Positions 36,496 through 51,000 of a stretch of 64,000 nt of DNA are shown here, piece after piece; position 1 is the stretch's first letter; every line of letters starts with the position of its first letter. The notes under the pieces are model-generated. The model had not been told where the DNA came from. It did not search any database and worked only from the letters and a program-made list of their open reading frames with translations. Both the position numbers and the translations under genes were made by a program. This DNA comes from Hetaerina americana (Eukaryota > Arthropoda > Insecta > Odonata > Calopterygidae): contig JAKTNV010000635.1 in the NCBI GenBank assembly GCA_022747635.1, forward strand, positions 1 to 64,000, in the 5' to 3' direction.

Positions 36496-37175
36496 GAAAA
36501 TTTAAATTTTACATTTTTCCATGAAAAGTGCCAATACCCCCCCTTTGGGTTCTAGGTGAAAATCTCACTCGATACAAATCAAACAAAAATGTATCCAAGG
36601 AGTGTATTGTTGTTCATTTTCATCAAATAAACAAAATACAACCCAGAATGAATCCTGAAAGAAAATAATTGATCATAAATGATGCTTCAGCCCAGGTGTT
36701 AATGTTACTAAAAGAGCCCAAATTTCTAAAAATATTGCGAAAAACAACAATCTTCTGTTTTAGAGTGAATGTTTGAGGTGTTTATAAGGCATTAATTTCA
36801 TTTTTAGAAAATTTAATTTTTCACATTTTTCCATGAAAAGTGCCAATACCCCCCCCTTTGGGTTCTAGGTGAAAATCTCACTCGACACAAATCAAACAAA
36901 AATGTATCCAAGGTGTGTATTGTTGTTCATTTTCATCAAATAAACAAAATAAAACCCAGAATGTATCCTGAAAGACAATAAATGATCATAAAAGATGCTT
37001 CAGCCCAGGTGTTAATGTTACTAAAAGAGCCCAAATTTCTAAAAATATTGCGAAAAAAAACATTCTTCTTTTTTAGAGTGAATGTTTGAGGAGTTTAGAA
37101 GGCATTTATTTCATTTTTAGAAAATTTTATTTTTCACATTTTTCCATGAATAGTGCCAATACCCCCCCTTTGGGT
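35515..37175. repeat. Seven-monomer repeat, copy 1 (pairs with 37702-39362)
   Basis: The offset is 2187 bp. It carries the order: GAATTAACCTTGAAATAC unit with a 2-bp deletion in TCTAAAATATTGCG; GAATAGTGCC unit with AAAAAATTTTCCATGG; ATACCCCCCATTTGGG unit; GATACAAATC unit with AATAATTGATCATAAATG; and a unit with AAAACATTCTTC. The same order recurs in the partner. Confidence 0.82.
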
Positions 37176-37701
37176 TCTTGGTGAAAATCTCACTCGAAAC
37201 AAATCAATCAAAAATGTTTCCATGGTGTGTATTGTTGTTCATTTTCATCAAATAAACAAAATAAAACCCAGAATGTATCCTGAAAGACAATAAATGATCA
37301 TAAAAGATGCTTCAGCCCAGGTGTTAATGTTACTAAAAGAGCCCAAATTTCTAAAAATATTGCGAAAAAAAACATTCTTCTTTTTTAGAGTGAATGTTTG
37401 AGGTGTTTAGAAGGCATTTATTTCATTTTTAGAAAATTTAATTTTTCACATTTTTCCATGGAAAGTGCCAATACCCCCCCCTTTGGGTTCTAGGTGAAAA
37501 TCTCACTCGACACATATCAATCAAAAATGTTTCCATTGTGTGTATTGTTGTTCATTTTCATCAAATAAACAAAATAAAACCCAGAATGAATCCTGAAAGA
37601 CAATAAATGATCATAAAAGATGCTTCAGCCCAGGTGTTAATGTTACTAAAAGAGCCCAAATTTCTAAAAATATTGCGAAAAACAACAATCTTCTGTTTTA
37701 G

Positions 37702-39362
37702 AGTTAATGTTTGAGGTGTTTAGAAGGCATTTCTTTCATTTTTAGAAAATTTAATTTTTCACATTTTTCCATGAAAAGTGCCAATACCCCCCCCTTTGGG
37801 TTCTAGGTGAAAATCTCACTCGGCACAAATCAAACAAAAATGTTTCCATGGTGTGTATTGTTGTTCATTTTCATCAAATAAACAAAATAAAACCCAGAAT
37901 TAACCTTGAAATACAAGAAATGAGCATAAAAGTTGCTTCAGCGAAAGTGTTAATAATACTAAAAGAGCCCAAATTTCTAAAATATTGCGAAAAACAACAA
38001 TCTTCTGTTTTAGAGTGAATGTTTGAGGTGTTTAGAAGGCATTTATTTCATTTTTAGAAAATTTAATTTTTCACATTTTTCCATGAATAGTGCCAATACC
38101 CCCCCCTTTGGGTTCTAGGTGAAAATCTCACTCGACACAAATCAATCAAAAAATTTTCCATGGTGTGTATTGTTGTTCATTTTCATCAAATAAACAAAAT
38201 AAAACCCAGAATGTATCCTGAAAGACAATAAATGATCATAAAAGATGCTTCAGCCCAGGTGTTAATGTTACTAAACGAGCCCAAATTTCTAAAAATATTG
38301 CGAAAAACAACAATCTTCTGTTTTAGAGTGAATGTTTGAGGTGTTTAGAAGGCATTTATTTCATTTTTAGAAAATGTAATTTTTCACATTTTTCCATGAA
38401 AAATGCCAATACCCCCCATTTGGGTTCTAGGTGAAAATCTCACTCGACACATTTCAATCAAAAATGTTTCCATGGTGTGTATTGTTGTTCATTTTCATCA
38501 AATAAACAAAATAAAAACCAGAATTAATCCTGAAAGGCAAGAAATTAGCATAAAAGTTGCTTCAGCGCAAGTGTTAATGTTACTAAAAGAGTCCAAATTT
38601 CTAACAATATTGGAAAAACAACAATCTTCTGTTTTAGAGTGAATGTTTGAGGTGTTTAGAAGGCATTTATTTCATTTTTAGAAAATTTAAATTTTACATT
38701 TTTCCATGAAAAGTGCCAATACCCCCCCCTTTGGGTTCTAGGTGAAAATCTCACTCGATACAAATCAAACAAAAATGTATCCAAGGTGTGTATTGTTGTT
38801 CATTTTCATCAAATAAACAAAATACAACCCAGAATGAATCCTGAAAGAAAATAATTGATCATAAATGATGCTTCAGCCCAGGTGTTATGTTACTAAAAGA
38901 GCCCAAATTTCTAAAAATATTGCGAAAAACAATAATTTTCTGTTTTAGAGTGAATGTTTGAGGTGTTTATAAGGCATTAATTTCATTTTTAGAAAATTTA
39001 ATTTTTCACATTTTTCCATGAAAAGTGCCAATACCCCCCCTTTGGGTTCTAGGTGAAAATCTCACTCGACACAAATCAAACAAAAATGTATCCAAGGTGT
39101 GTATTGTTGTTCATTTTCATCAAATAAACAAAATAAAACCCAGAATGTATCCTGAAAGACAATAAATGATCATAAAAGATGCTTCAGCCCAGGTGTTAAT
39201 GTTACTAAAAGAGCCCAAATTTCTAAAAATATTGCGAAAAAAAACATTCTTCTTTTTTAGAGTGAATGTTTGAGGTGTTTAGAAGGCATTTATTTCATTT
39301 TTAGAAAATTTTATTTTTCACATATTTCCATGAATAGTGCCAATACCCCCCCTTTGGGTTCT
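37702..39362. repeat. Seven-monomer repeat, copy 2 (pairs with 35515-37175)
   Basis: Second copy. Private differences include CACATTTCAATC near 38450, ATATTGGAAAAACAAC near 38607 (a 2-bp loss also present near 44854), and a loss of one A in GGTGTTATGTTAC near 38885. The 44854 match links this block to 44.0-45.3 kb as well. Confidence 0.8.
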
Positions 39363-40886
39363 AGGTGAAAATCTCACTCGACACATATCAATCAAAAATG
39401 TTTCCATTGTGTGTATTGTTGTTCATTTTCATCAAATAAACAAAATAAAACCCAGAATTAATCCTGAAAGCAAAGAAATGAGCATAAAAGATGCTTCAGC
39501 GCAAGTGTTTATGTTACTAAAAGAGCCCAAATTTCTAAAAATATTGCGAAAAACAACAATCTTCTGTTTAAGAGTGAATGTTTGAGGTGTTTAGAAGGCA
39601 TTTATTTCATTTTTGGAAAATTTAATTTTTCACATTTTTCCATGAAAAGTGCCAATACCCCCCCTTTGGGTTCTAGCTGAAAATCTCCTTAACACAAATC
39701 AAACAAAAATGTTTCCATGGTGTGTATTGTTGTACATTTTCATCAAATAAACAAAATAAAACCCAGAATGTATCCTGAAAGACAATAAATGATCATAAAA
39801 GATGCTTCAGCCCAGGTGTTAATGTTACTAAAAGAGCCCAAATTTCTAAAAATATTGCGAAAAACAACAATCTTCTGTTTTAGAGTGAATGTTTGAGGTG
39901 TTTAGAAGGCATTTATTTCATTTTTAGAAAATTTAATTTTTCACATTTTTCCATGAAAAGTGCCATTACCCCCCCCTTTGGGTTCTAGGTGAAAATCTCT
40001 CTCGAGACATATCAATCAAAAATGTTTCCATGGTGTGTATTGTTGTTCATTTTCATCAAATAAACAAAATAAAACCCAGAATGTATCCTGAAAGACAATA
40101 AATGATCATAAAAGATGCTTCAGCGCAAGTGTTAATGTTACTAAAAGAGCCCAAATTTCTAAAAATATTGCGAAAAAAAACAATCTTCTGTTTTAGAGTG
40201 AATGTTTGAGGTGTTTAGAAGGCATTTATTTCATTTTTAGAAAATGTAATTTTTCACATTTTTCCATGAAAAGTGCCAATACCCCCCATTTGGGTTCTAG
40301 GTGAAAATCTCACTCGACACATATCAATCAAAAATGTTTCCATGGTGTGTATTGTTGTTCATTTTCATCAAATAAACAAAATAAAAACCAGAATTAATCC
40401 TGAAAGGCAAGAAATTAGCATAAAAGTTGCTTCAGCGCAAGTGTTAATGTTACTAAAAGAGTCCAAATTTCTAACAATATTGCGAAAAACAACAATCTTC
40501 TGTTTTAGAGTGAATGTTTGAGGTGTTTAGAAGGCATTTATTTCATTTTTAGTAAATTTAAATTTTACATTTTTCCTTGAAAAGTGCCAATACCCCCCCC
40601 TTTGGGTTCTAGGTGAAAATCTCACTCGATACAAATCAAACAAAAATGTATCCAAGGTGTGTATTGTTGTTCATTTTCATCAAATAAACAAAATACAACC
40701 CAGAATGAATCCTGAAAGAAAATAATTGATCATAAATGATGCTTCAGCCCAGGTGTTAATGTTACTAAAAGAGCCCAAATTTCTAAAAATATTGCGAAAA
40801 ACAACAATCTTCTGTTTTAGAGTGAATGTTTGAGGTGTTTATAAGGCATTAATTTCATTTTTAGAAAATTTAATTTTTCACATTTT

Positions 40887-43050
40887 TCCATGAAAAGTGC
40901 CAATACCCCACCCTTTGGGTTCTAGGTGAAAATCTCACTCGACACAAATCAATCAAAAATGTTTCCATGGTGTGTATTGTTGTTCATTTTCATCAAATAA
41001 ACAAAATAAAACCCAGAATTAATCCTGAAAGACAAGAAATGAGCATAAAAGATGCTTCAGCCCAGATGTTAATGTTACTAAAAGAGCCCAAATTTCTAAA
41101 AATATTGCGAAAAACAACAATTATCAGTTTTAGAAAGAATGTTTGAGGTGTATAGATGGCATTTATTTCATTTTTATAAAATTTAATTTTTCTCATTTTT
41201 CCATGAAAAGTGCCAATACCCCCCTTTGGGTTCTAGGTGAAAATCTCACTCGACACATATCAATCAAAAATGTTTCCATTGTGTGTATTGTATTTCATTT
41301 TCATCAAATAAACAAAATAAAACCCAGAATGTATCCTGAAAGACAATAAATGATCATAAAAGATGCTTCAGCCCAGGTGTTAATGTTACTAAAAGAGCCC
41401 AAATTTCTAAAAATATTGCGAAAAAAAACAATCTTCTGTTTTAGAGTGAATGTTTGAGGTGTTTAGAAGGCATTTATTTCATTTTTAGAAAATTTAATTT
41501 TTCACATTTTTCCATTAAAAGTGCCATTACCCCCCCCTTTGGGTTCTAGGTGAAAATCTCACTCGACACATATCAATCAAAAATGTTTCCATGGTGTGTA
41601 TTGTTGTTCATTTTCATCAAATAAACAAAATAAAACCCAGAATGTATCCAGAAAGACAATAAATGATCATAAAAGATGCTTCAGCGCAAGTGTTAATGTT
41701 ACTAAAAGAGCCCAAATTTCTAAAAATATTGCGAAAAAAAACAATCTTCTGTTTTAGAGTGAATGTTTGAGGTGTTTAGAAGGCATTTATTTCATTTTTA
41801 GAAAATTTAATTTTTCACATTTTTCCATGAAAAGTGCCAATACCCCCCCCTTTGGGTTCTAGGTGAAAATCTCACTCGACACAAATCAAACAAAAATATT
41901 TCCATGGTGTGTATTGTTGTTCATTTTCATCAAATAAACAAAATAAAACCCAGAATTAATCCTGAAAGGCAAGAAATGAGCATAAAAGTCGCTTCAGCGC
42001 AAGTGTTAATGTTACTAAAAGAGCCCAAATTTCTAAAAATATTGCGAAAAACAACAATCTTCTGTTTTAGAGTTAATGTTTGAGGTGTTTAGAAGGCATT
42101 TCTTTCATTTTTAGAAAATTTAATTTTTCACATTTTTCCATGAAAAGTGCCAATACCCCCCCCTTTGGGTTCTAGGTGAAAATCTCACTCCGCACAAATC
42201 AAACAAAAATGTTTCCATGGTGTGTATTGTTGTTCATTTTCATCAAATAAACAAAATAAAACCCAGAATTAACCTTGAAATACAAGAAATGAGCATAAAA
42301 GTTGCTTCAGCGAAAGTGTTAATATTACTAAAAGAACCCAAATTTCTAAAATATTGCGAAAAACAACAATCTTCTGTTTTAGAGTGAATGTTTGAGGTGT
42401 TTAGAAGGCATTTATTTCATTTTTAGAAAATTTAATTTTTCACATTTTTCCATGAATAGTGCCAATACCCCCCCCTTTGGGTTCTAGGTGAAAATCTCAC
42501 TCGACACAAATCAATCAAAAAATTTTCCATGGTGTGTATTGTTGTTCATTTTCATCAAATAAACAAAATAAAACCCAGAATGTATCCTGAAAGACAATAA
42601 ATGATCATAAAAGATGCTTCAGCCCAGGTGTTAATGTTACTAAACGAGCCCAAATTTCTAAAAATATTGCGAAAAACAACAATCTTCTGTTTTAGAGTGA
42701 ATGTTTGAGGTGTTTAGAAGGCATTTATTTCATTTTTAGAAAATGTAATTTTTCACATTTTTCCATGAAAAATGCCAATACCCCCCATTTGGGTTCTAGG
42801 TGAAAATCTCACTCGACACATATCAATCAAAAATGTTTCCATGGTGTGTATTGTTGTTCATTTTCATCAAATAAACAAAATAAAAACCAGAATTAATCCT
42901 GAAAGGCAAGAAATTAGCATAAAAGTTGCTTCAGCGCAAGTGTTAATGTTACTAAAAGAGTCCAAATTTCTAACAATATTGCGAAAAACAACAATCTTCT
43001 GTTTTAGAGTGAATGTTTGAGGTGTTTAGAAGGCATTTATTTCATTTTTA
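40887..43050. repeat. Higher-order block (pairs with 34330-36495, about 6556 bp)
   Basis: Second copy, same order of about seven distinctive monomers. It diverges after 43050, where a second AAAATGTAATTTTTC unit follows directly instead of a GAAAATTTAAATTTTAC unit. Confidence 0.82.
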
Positions 43051-46000
43051 GAAAATGTAATTTTTCACATTTTTCCATGAAAAATGCCAATACCCCCCAT
43101 TTGGGTTCTAGGTGAAAATCTCACTCGACACATATCAATCAAAAATGTTTCCATGGTGTGTATTGTTGTTCATTTTCATCAAATAAACAAAATACAACCC
43201 AGAATGAATCCTGAAAGAAAATAATTGATCATAAATGATGCTTCAGCCCAGGTGTTAATGTTACTAAAAGAGCCCAAATTTCTAAAAATATTGCGAAAAA
43301 CAACAATCTTCTGTTTTAGAGTGAATGTTTGAGGTGTTTATAAGGCATTAATTTCATTTTTAGAAAATTTAATTTTTCACATTTTTCCATGAAAAGTGCC
43401 AATACCCCCCCCTTTGGGTTCTAGGTGAAAATCTCACTCGACACAAATCAAACAAAAATGTATCCAAGGTGTGTATTGTTGTTCATTTTCATCAAATAAA
43501 CAAAATAAAACCCAGAATGTATCCTGAAAGACAATAAATGATCATAAAAGATGCTTCAGCCCAGGTGTTTATGTTACTAAAAGAGCCCAAATTTCTAAAA
43601 ATATTGCGAAAAAAAACATTCTTCTTTTTTAGAGTGAATGTTTGAGGTGTTTAGAAGGCATTTATTTCATTTTTAGAAAATTTAATTTTTCACATTTTTC
43701 CATGGAAAGTGCCAATACCCCCCCCTTTGGGTTCTAGGTGAAAATCTCACTCGACACATATCAATCAAAAATGTTTCCATTGTGTGTATTGTTGTTCATT
43801 TTCATCAAATAAACAAAATAAAACCCAGAATGAATCCTGAAAGACAATAAATGATCATAAAAGATGCTTCAGCCCAGGTGTTAATGTTACTAAAAGAGCC
43901 CAAATTTCTAAAAATATTGCGAAAAACAACAATCTTCTGTTTTAGAGTTAATGTTTGAGGTGTTTAGAAGGCATTTCTTTCATTTTTAGAAAATTTAATT
44001 TTTCACATTTTTCCATGAAAAGTGCCAATACCCCCCCTTTGGGTTCTAGGTGAAAATCTCACTCGGCACAAATCAATCAAAAATGTTTCCATGGTGTGTA
44101 TTGTTGTTCATTTTCATCAAATAAACAAAATAAAACCCAGAATTAACCTTGAAATACAAGAAATGAGCATAAAAGTTGCTTCAGCGAAAGTGTTAATATT
44201 ACTAAAAGAGCCCAAATTTCTAAAATATTGCGAAAAACAACAATCTTCTGTTTTAGAGTGAATGTTTGAGGTGTTTAGAAGGCATTTATTTCATTTTTAG
44301 AAAATTTAATTTTTCACATTTTTCCATGAATAGTGCCAATACCCCCCCCTTTGGGTTCTAGGTGAAAATCTCACTCGACACAAATCAATCAAAAAATTTT
44401 CCATGGTGTGTATTGTTGTTCATTTTCATCAAATAAACAAAATAAAACCCAGAATGTATCCTGAAAGACAATAAATGATCATAAAAGATGCTTCAGCCCA
44501 GGTGTTAATGTTACTAAACGAGCCCAAATTTCTAAAAATATTGCGAAAAACAACAATCTTCTGTTTTAGAGTGAATGTTTGAGGTGTTTAGAAGGCATTT
44601 ATTTCATTTTTAGAAAATGTAATTTTTCACATTTTTCCATGAAAAATGCCAATACCCCCCATTTGGGTTCTAGGTGAAAATCTCACTCGACACATATCAA
44701 TCAAAAATGTTTCCATGGTGTGTATTGTTGTTCATTTTCATCAAATAAACAAAATAAAAACCAGAATTAATCCTGAAAGGCAAGAAATTAGCATAAAAGT
44801 TGCTTCAGCGCAAGTGTTAATGTTACTAAAAGAGTCCAAATTTCTAACAATATTGGAAAAACAACAATCTTCTGTTTTAGAGTGAATGTTTGAGGTGTTT
44901 AGAAGGCATTTATTTCATTTTTAGAAAATTTAAATTTTACATTTTTCCATGAAAAGTGCCAATACCCCCCCCTTTGGGTTCTAGGTGAAAATCTCACTCG
45001 ATACAAATCAAACAAAAATGTATCCAAGGTGTGTATTGTTGTTCATTTTCATCAAATAAACAAAATACAACCCAGAATGAATCCTGAAAGAAAATAATTG
45101 ATCATAAATGATGCTTCAGCCCAGGTGTTAATGTTACTAAAAGAGCCCAAATTTCTAAAAATATTGCGAAAAACAACAATCTTCTGTTTTAGAGTGAATG
45201 TTTGAGGTGTTTATAAGGCATTAATTTCATTTTTAGAAAATTTAATTTTTCACATTTTTCCATGAAAAGTGCCAATACCCCCCCTTTGGGTTCTAGGTGA
45301 AAATCTCACTCGACACAAATCAAACAAAAATGTATCCAAGGTGTGTATTGTTGTTCATTTTCATCAAATAAACAAAATAAAACCCAGAATGTATCCTGAA
45401 AGACAATAAATGATCATAAAAGATGCTTCAGCCCAGGTGTTAATGTTACTAAAAGAGCCCAAATTTCTAAAAATATTGCGAAAAACAACAATCTTCTGTT
45501 TTAGAGTGAATGTTTGAGGTGTTTAGAAGGCATTTATTTCATTTTTAGAAAATGTTATTTTTCACATTTTTCCATGAAAAGTGCCATTACCCCCCCCTTT
45601 GGGTTCTAGGTGAAAATCTCACTCGACACATATCAATCAAAAATGTTTCCATGGTGTGTATTGTTGTTCATTTTCATCAAATAAACAAAATAAAACCCAG
45701 AATGTATCCTGAAAGACAATAAATGATCATAAAAGATGCTTCAGCGCAAGTGTTAATGTTACTAAAAGAGCCCAAATTTCTAAAAATATTGCGAAAAAAA
45801 ACAATCTTCTGTTTTAGAGTGAATGTTTGAGGTGTTTAGAAGGCATTTATTTCATTTTTAGAAAATGTAATTTTTCACATTTTTCCATGAAAAGTGCCAA
45901 TACCCCCCATTTGGGTTCTAGATGAAAATCTCACTCGACACATATCAATCAAAAATGTTTCCATGGTGTGTATTGTTGTTCATTTTCATCAAATAAACAA

Positions 46001-46099
46001 AATAAAAACCAGAATTAATCCTGAAAGACAATAAATGATCATAAAAGATGCTTCAGCGCAAGTGTTAATGTTACTAAAAGAGCCCAAATTTCTAAAAAT

Positions 46100-48120
46100 A
46101 TTGCGAAAAACAACAATTATCAGTTTTAGAAAGAATGTTTGAGGTGTATAGATGGCATTTATTTCATTTTTATAAAATTTAATTTTTCTCATTTTTCCAT
46201 GAAAAGTGCCAATACCCCCCTTTGGGTTCTAGGTGAAAATCTCACTCGACACATATCAATCAAAAATGTTTCCATGGTGTGTATTGTTGTTCATTTTGAT
46301 CAAATAAACAAAATAAAACCCAGAATGTATCCTGAAAGACAATAAATGATCATAAAAGATGCTTCAGCCCAGGTGTTAATGTTACTAAAAGAGCCCAAAT
46401 TTCTAAAAATATTGCGAAAAAAAACATTCTTCTTTTTTAGAGTGAATGTTTGAGGTGTTTAGAAGGCATTTATTTCATTTTTAGAAAATTTTATTTTTCA
46501 CATTTTTCCATGAATAGTGCCAATACCCCCCCTTTGGGTTCTTGGTGAAAATCTCACTCGAAACAAATCAATCAAAAATGTATCCATGGTGTGTATTGTT
46601 GTTCATTTTCATCAAATAAACAAAATAAAACCCAGAATGTATCCTGAAAGACAATAAATGATCATAAAAGATGCTTCAGCCCAGGTGTTAATGTTACTAA
46701 AAGAGCCCAAATTTCTAAAAATATTGCGAAAAAAAACATTCTTCTTTTTTAGAGTGAATGTTTGAGGTGTTTAGAAGGCATTTATTTCATTTTTAGAAAA
46801 TTTAATTTTTCACATTTTTCCATGAAAAGTGCCAATACCCCCCCCTTTGGGTTCTAGGTGAAAATCTCACTCGACACATATCAATCAAAAATGTTTCCAT
46901 TGCGTGTATTGTTGTTCATTTTCATCAAATAAACAAAATAAAACCCAGAATTAATCCTGAAAGACAAGAAATGAGCATAAAAGATGCTTCAGCGCAAGTG
47001 TTTATGTTACTAAAAGAGCCCAAATTTCTAAAAATATTGCGAAAAACAACAATCTTCTGTTTTAGAGTGAATGTTTGAGGTGTTTAGAAGGCATTTATTT
47101 CATTTTTGGAAAATTTAATTTTTCACATTTTTCCATGAAAAGTGCCAATACCCCCCCTTTGGGTTCTAGGTGAAAATCTCACTTGACACAAATCAAACAA
47201 AAATGTTTCCATGGTGTGTATTGTTGTACATTTTCATCAAATAAACAAAATAAAACCCAGAATGTATCCTGAAAGACAATAAATGATCATAAAAGATGCT
47301 TCAGCCCAGGTGTTAATGTTACTAAAAGAGCCCAAATTTCTAAAAATATTGCGAAAAACAACAATCTTCTGTTTTAGAGTGAATGTTTGAGGTGTTTAGA
47401 AGGCATTTATTTCATTTTTAGAAAATTTAATTTTTCACATTTTTCCATGAAAAGTGCCATTACCCCCCCCTTTGGGTTCTAGGTGAAAATCTCTCTCGAG
47501 ACATATCAATCAAAAATGTTTCCATGGTGTGTATTGTTGTTCATTTTCATCAAATAAACAAAATAAAACCCAGAATGTATCCTGAAAGACAATAAATGAT
47601 CATAAAAGATGCTTCAGCGCAAGTGTTAATGTTACTAAAAGAGCCCAAATTTCTAAAAATATTGCGAAAAAAAACAATCTTCTGTTTTAGAGTGAATGTT
47701 TGAGGTGTTTAGAAGGCATTTATTTCATTTTTAGAAAATGTAATTTTTCACATTTTTCCATGAAAAGTGCCAATACCCCCCATTTGGGTTCTAGGTGAAA
47801 ATCTCACTCGACACATATCAATCAAAAATGTTTCCATGGTGTGTATTGTTGTTCATTTTCATCAAATAAACAAAATAAAAACCAGAATTAATCCTGAAAG
47901 GCAAGAAATTAGCATAAAAGTTGCTTCAGCGCAAGTGTTAATGTTACTAAAAGAGTCCAAATTTCTAACAATATTGCGAAAAACAACAATCTTCTGTTTT
48001 AGAGTGAATGTTTGAGGTGTTTAGAAGGCATTTATTTCATTTTTAGTAAATTTAAATTTTACATTTTTCCATGAAAAGTGCCAATACCCCCCCCTTTGGG
48101 TTCTAGGTGAAAATCTCACT
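46100..48120. repeat. Twelve-monomer higher-order repeat, copy 1 (3747 bp)
   Basis: Matches 49847-51867 at 3747 bp (12 monomers). The order of diagnostic units is: TTATCAGTTTTAGAAAG; two AAAACATTCTTC units with TTCTTGGTGAAAATC and CTCGAAACAAATC; TTTTTGGAAAATTTAA; TTGTTGTACATTTTC; CTCTCTCGAGACATATC; and CCATTTGGG with AAAACCAGAATTAATCC. Confidence 0.84.
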
Positions 48121-51000
48121 CGACACAAATCAAACAAAAATGTATCCAAGGTGTGTATTGTTGTTCATTTTCATCAAATAAACAAAATAAAACCCAGAAT
48201 GTATCCTGAAAGACAATAAATGATCATAAAAGATGCTTCAGCCCAGGTGTTAATGTTACTAAAAGAGCCCAAATTTCTAAAAATATTGCGAAAAAAAACA
48301 TTCTTCTTTTTTAGAGTGAATGTTTGAGGTGTTTAGAAGGCATTTATTTCATTTTTAGAAAATTTTATTTTTCACATTTTTCCATGAATAGTGCCAATAC
48401 CCCCCCTTTGGGTTCTTGGTGAAAATCTCACTCGAAACAAATCAATCAAAAATGTTTCCATGGTGTGTATTGTTGTTCATTTTCATCAAATAAACAAAAT
48501 AAAACCCAGAATGTATCCTGAAAGACAATAAATGATCATAAAAGATGCTTCAGCCCAGGTGTTAATGTTACTAAAAGAGCCCAAATTTCTAAAAATATTG
48601 CGAAAAAAAACATTCTTCTTTTTTAGAGTGAATGTTTGAGGTGTTTAGAAGGCATTTATTTAATTTTTAGAAAATTTAATTTTTCACATTTTTCCATGAA
48701 AAGTGCCAATACCCCCCCCTTTGGGTTCTAGGTGAAAATCTCACTCGACACATATCAATCAAAAATGTTTCCATTGTGTGTATTGTTGTTCATTTTCATC
48801 AAATAAACAAAATAAAACCCAGAATGTATCCTGAAAGACAATAAATGATCATAAAAGATGCTTCAGCGCAAGTGTTAATGTTACTAAAAGAGCCCAAATT
48901 TCTAAAAATATTGCGAAAAACAACAATCTTCTGTTTTAGAGTGAATGTTTGAGGTGTTTAGAAGGCATTTATTTCATTTTTAGAAAATTTTATTTTTCAC
49001 ATTTTTCCATGAAAAGTGCCAATACCCCCCATTTGGGTTCTAGGTGAAAATCTCACTCGACACATATCAATCAAAAATGTTTCCATGGTGTGTATTGTTG
49101 TTCATTTTCATCAAATAAACAAAATAAAAACCAGAATTAATCCTGAAAGGCAAGAAATTAGCATAAAAGTTGCTTCAGCGCAAGTGTTAATGTTACTAAA
49201 AGAGTCCAAATTTCTAACAATATTGCGAAAAACAACAATCTTCTGTTTTAGAGTGAATGTTTGAGGTGTTTAGAAGGCATTTATTTCATTTTTAGTAAAT
49301 TTAAATTTTACATTTTTCCATGAAAAGTGCCAATACCCCCCCCTTTGGGTTCTAGGTGAAAATCTCACTCGATACAAATCAAACAAAAATGTATCCAAGG
49401 TGTGTATTGTTGTTCATTTTCATCAAATAAACAAAATACAACCCAGAATGAATCCTGAAAGAAAATAATTGATCATAAATGATGCTTCAGCCCAGGTGTT
49501 AATGTTACTAAAAGAGCCCAAATTTCTAAAAATATTGCGAAAAACAACAATCTTCTGTTTTAGAGTGAATGTTTGAGGTGTTTATAAGGCATTAATTTCA
49601 TTTTTAGAAAATTTAATTTTTCACATTTTTCCATGAAAAGTGCCAATACCCCCCCCTTTGGGTTCTAGGTGAAAATCTCACTCGACACAAATCAAACAAA
49701 AATGTATCCAAGGTGTGTATTGTTGTTCATTTTCATCAAATAAACAAAATAAAACCCAGAATGTATCCTGAAAGACAATAAATGATCATAAAAGATGCTT
49801 CAGCCCAGATGTTAATGTTACTAAAAGAGCCCAAATTTCTAAAAATATTGCGAAAAACAACAATTATCAGTTTTAGAAAGAATGTTTGAGGTGTATAGAT
49901 GGCATTTATTTCATTTTTATAAAATTTAATTTTTCTCATTTTTCCATGAAAAGTGCCAATACCCCCCTTTGGGTTCTAGGTGAAAATCTCACTCGACACA
50001 TATCAATCAAAAATGTTTCCATGGTGTGTATTGTTGTTCATTTTCATCAAATAAACAAAATAAAACCCAGAATGTATCCTGAAAGACAATAAATGATCAT
50101 AAAAGATGCTTCAGCCCAGGTGTTAATGTTACTAAAAGAGCCCAAATTTCTAAAAATATTGCGAAAAAAAACATTCTTCTTTTTTAGAGTGAATGTTTGA
50201 GGTGTTTAGAAGGCATTTATTTCATTTTTAGAAAATTTTATTTTTCACATTTTTTTATGAATAGTGCCAATACCCCCCCTTTGGGTTCTTGGTGAAAATC
50301 TCACTCGAAACAAATCAATCAAAAATGTTTCCATGGTGTGTATTGTTGTTCATTTTCATCAAATAAACAAAATAAAACCCAGAATGTATCCTGAAAGACA
50401 ATAAATGATCATAAAAGATGCTTCAGCCCAGGTGTTAATGTTACTAAAAGAGCCCAAATTTCTAAAAATATTGCGAAAAAAAACATTCTTCTTTTTTAGA
50501 GTGAATGTTTGAGGTGTTTAGAAGGCATTTATTTCATTTTTAGAAAATTTAATTTTTCACATTTTTCCATGAAAAGTGCCAATACCCCCCCCTTTGGGTT
50601 CTAGGTGAAAATCTCACTCGACACATATCAATCAAAAATGTTTCCATTGTGTGTATTGTTGTTCATTTTCATCAAATAAACAAAATAAAACCCAGAATTA
50701 ATCCTGAAAGACAAGAAATGAGCATAAAAGATGCTTCAGCGCAAGTGTTTATGTTACTAAAAGAGCCCAAATTTCTAAAAATATTGCGAAAAACAACAAT
50801 CTTCTGTTTTAGAGTGAATGTTTGAGGTGTTTAGAAGGCATTTATTTCATTTTTGGAAAATTTAATTTTTCACATTTTTCCATGAAAAGTGCCAATACCC
50901 CCTCTTTGGGTTCTAGGTGAAAATCTCACTTGACACAAATCAAACAAAATTGTTTCCATGGTGTGTATTGTTGTACATTTTCATCAAATAAACAAAATAA
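48040..51000. repeat. Twenty-monomer higher-order repeat, copy 1 (6245 bp)
   Basis: The block from the TTTTAGTAAATTTAAATTTTAC-type unit at about 48046 onward recurs at a constant 6245 bp, beginning about 54285. Markers matched at the same offset include TTCTTGGTGAAAATC, CCATTTGGG with AAAACCAG, AATAATTGATCATAAATG, TTATCAGTTTTAGAAAG and TTTTTTTATGAATAG. The relation continues further right, but one monomer shorter. Confidence 0.83.
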
